A DNA stretch of 6,315 bases. Source: Anaerolineales bacterium (GTDB lineage Bacteria; Chloroflexota; Anaerolineae; Anaerolineales; E44-bin32). The stretch covers positions 1 through 6,315 of the forward strand of contig DAOWMX010000137.1 of the NCBI GenBank assembly GCA_030642885.1. The letters are read 5' to 3'. The number at the start of each line of letters is the position of its first letter. The first letter of the stretch is position 1. The notes under the pieces are model-generated. The model had not been told where the DNA came from, ran no database searches, and saw only the letters and a list, made by a program, of their open reading frames with translations. Made by a program: the position numbers and the translations under genes. Shown piece after piece: positions 5,804 through 6,315 of this stretch.

Positions 5804-5947
5804 TCACCGGATTCTGCCTCGGGGACCACCCTCTTCATGGCACGCTTGACCTCGCAGCAGAACCAGCGGATCGACAATTTCGTCCAAGTTATCCAAGCGC
5901 AAAGTTACTTTCTCCAAATCACTGATGGGCTCTGTGAGGTGCTGCAA
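5804..5947 (-). CDS. Possible small protein or gene remnant, 47 codons from a TTG
   Basis: The frame is open from 5959 and reads LQHLTEPISDLEKVTLRLDN from the TTG at 5947, then LDEIVDPLVLLRGQ, before a less convincing basic tail. The first 35 residues have the amphipathic, charged, Leu/Ile-heptad look of a real helical protein. There is no ATG start and no good Shine-Dalgarno. A short ATG frame begins just upstream in another phase, so a frameshifted remnant is as likely as a live gene. No family recognised. Confidence 0.25.
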   Translation of the reverse strand: MQHLTEPISDLEKVTLRLDNLDEIVDPLVLLRGQACHEEGGPRGRIR

Positions 5948-5991
5948 GCCTGCCCGTGTTCAAGAAGACCATTATCCCTGGTGCGCCTGCA

Positions 5992-6315
5992 TCAGGTCGC
6001 CTGATCGGGCAGGTCACCCAGCACCTCGCGCAGCAGGTCGAGCGCGCCAGGAGTCTCATCCCAATAGCGTCCATGCACTTTCCAGTAGAGGTAGGCTTGG
6101 TCTTCGCCGCCAAAAGTGATGCTACCGGGACGCATATCCTTGGGCTTTCTGTGGCGCGTCTTAATCAGCTCCTGTGCCACGCTGGGAAGGAACTCGACGG
6201 CCAGCACCAGCGCCTCCCGCGCCCGCTCGATCTCTCCGACCTGATACAGTGCCAGCGGCCGTCCGAAGAGAACCCCTTCCATCCCATCCTCCGGGAAGAG
6301 CTCGCAGATTTCCAG
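5992..6315 (-). CDS. ST7-like tetratricopeptide protein, C-terminal part, 5' end cut by window edge
   Basis: The frame is open to the right edge, giving 107 visible residues that start LEICELFPEDGMEGVLFGRP; the internal Met at 6282 is therefore probably not the start. The helix pair ALYQVGEIERAREALVLAVEF is TPR-like. The following SVAQELIKTRHRKPK, then GSITFGGEDQAYLYWKVHG and the ending WDETPGALDLLREV, match the C-terminal pattern of bacterial ST7-like TPR proteins as I remember it (helix pair, short basic linker, G-x-E-A-x-Y, then TPGAL-W/L-L). Such proteins are cytoplasmic and of unknown biochemical role, some carrying SEC-C metal-binding tails elsewhere. The family call is moderate; the coding call is good. 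Confidence 0.75.
   Translation of the reverse strand: MEICELFPEDGMEGVLFGRPLALYQVGEIERAREALVLAVEFLPSVAQELIKTRHRKPKDMRPGSITFGGEDQAYLYWKVHGRYWDETPGALDLLREVLGDLPDQAT

Larger units (their letters stand above)
5321..5991. other. Long non-coding region between the ST7-like gene and the deazaflavin reductase gene
   Basis: No convincing gene fills these 671 nt. They hold a short protein-like minus-strand frame (5947-5804), a diverged ~88-bp tandem duplication (5493-5664) with several G-runs on the plus strand, and two neighbouring palindromes (5417-5439) upstream of the reductase gene. No terminator for the ST7-like gene or clear promoter for the reductase gene could be picked out. Confidence 0.6.

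Noticed and set aside
5728..5925. Plus-strand 65-codon frame starting MKFFEGRLRR
   Set aside because: Cys-rich, low-quality composition and no ribosome site. The opposite strand reads more like protein here.
5919..6113. Overlapping frames on both strands inside the ST7-like gene end
   Set aside because: Both are out-of-phase shadows of the ST7-like coding sequence, rich in Arg and Cys.

Overview
The window looks like a chromosomal stretch from a Chloroflexota bacterium (Anaerolineae-like). This is inferred from gene style: a large TPR protein with one membrane helix and a long Thr/Pro/Ser linker, a deazaflavin (F420)-type reductase, an ST7-like TPR protein, and a lipid-anchored Tat MsrP. No rRNA or other taxonomic marker is present, so the assignment is moderate at best. 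Every supported gene lies on the minus strand, so transcription runs from high to low coordinates.

Layout in transcription order. 6315-5992: C-terminal part of an ST7-like TPR protein, cut by the window edge. 5991-5321: a long non-coding stretch holding a diverged ~88-bp tandem duplication, two adjacent palindromes and a protein-like short reading frame of unknown status. 5320-4913: a nitroreductase/deazaflavin-dependent oxidoreductase of the Ddn type. 4912-4539: a gap with a diverged 44-bp direct repeat, a good sigma70-type promoter and a hairpin next to the ribosome binding site of msrP. 4538-3570 and 3496-2852: msrP and msrQ, the molybdopterin catalytic subunit and the heme membrane subunit of the extracytoplasmic methionine sulfoxide reductase. 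2686-794: a 630-residue single-span membrane protein with cytoplasmic TPRs and an extracytoplasmic domain carrying VCBS/FG-GAP-like motifs. 590-342 and 349-1: an AbrB-type antitoxin overlapping a VapC-like PIN toxin, with an operator-like inverted repeat over its promoter; the toxin runs off the left edge.

The clearest functional unit is msrPQ. Electrons from the respiratory chain pass through the heme protein MsrQ to MsrP, which repairs oxidised methionine in proteins outside the cytoplasm. Here MsrP has both a twin-arginine motif and a lipobox, so it is probably tethered to the membrane beside MsrQ. Between the two genes a strong Shine-Dalgarno sequence drives not msrQ but a 16-codon reading frame that contains a hairpin and ends 10 nt before the msrQ ATG. 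This possible coupling device is the most testable new observation in the window. The other genes show no obvious pathway link to msrPQ.
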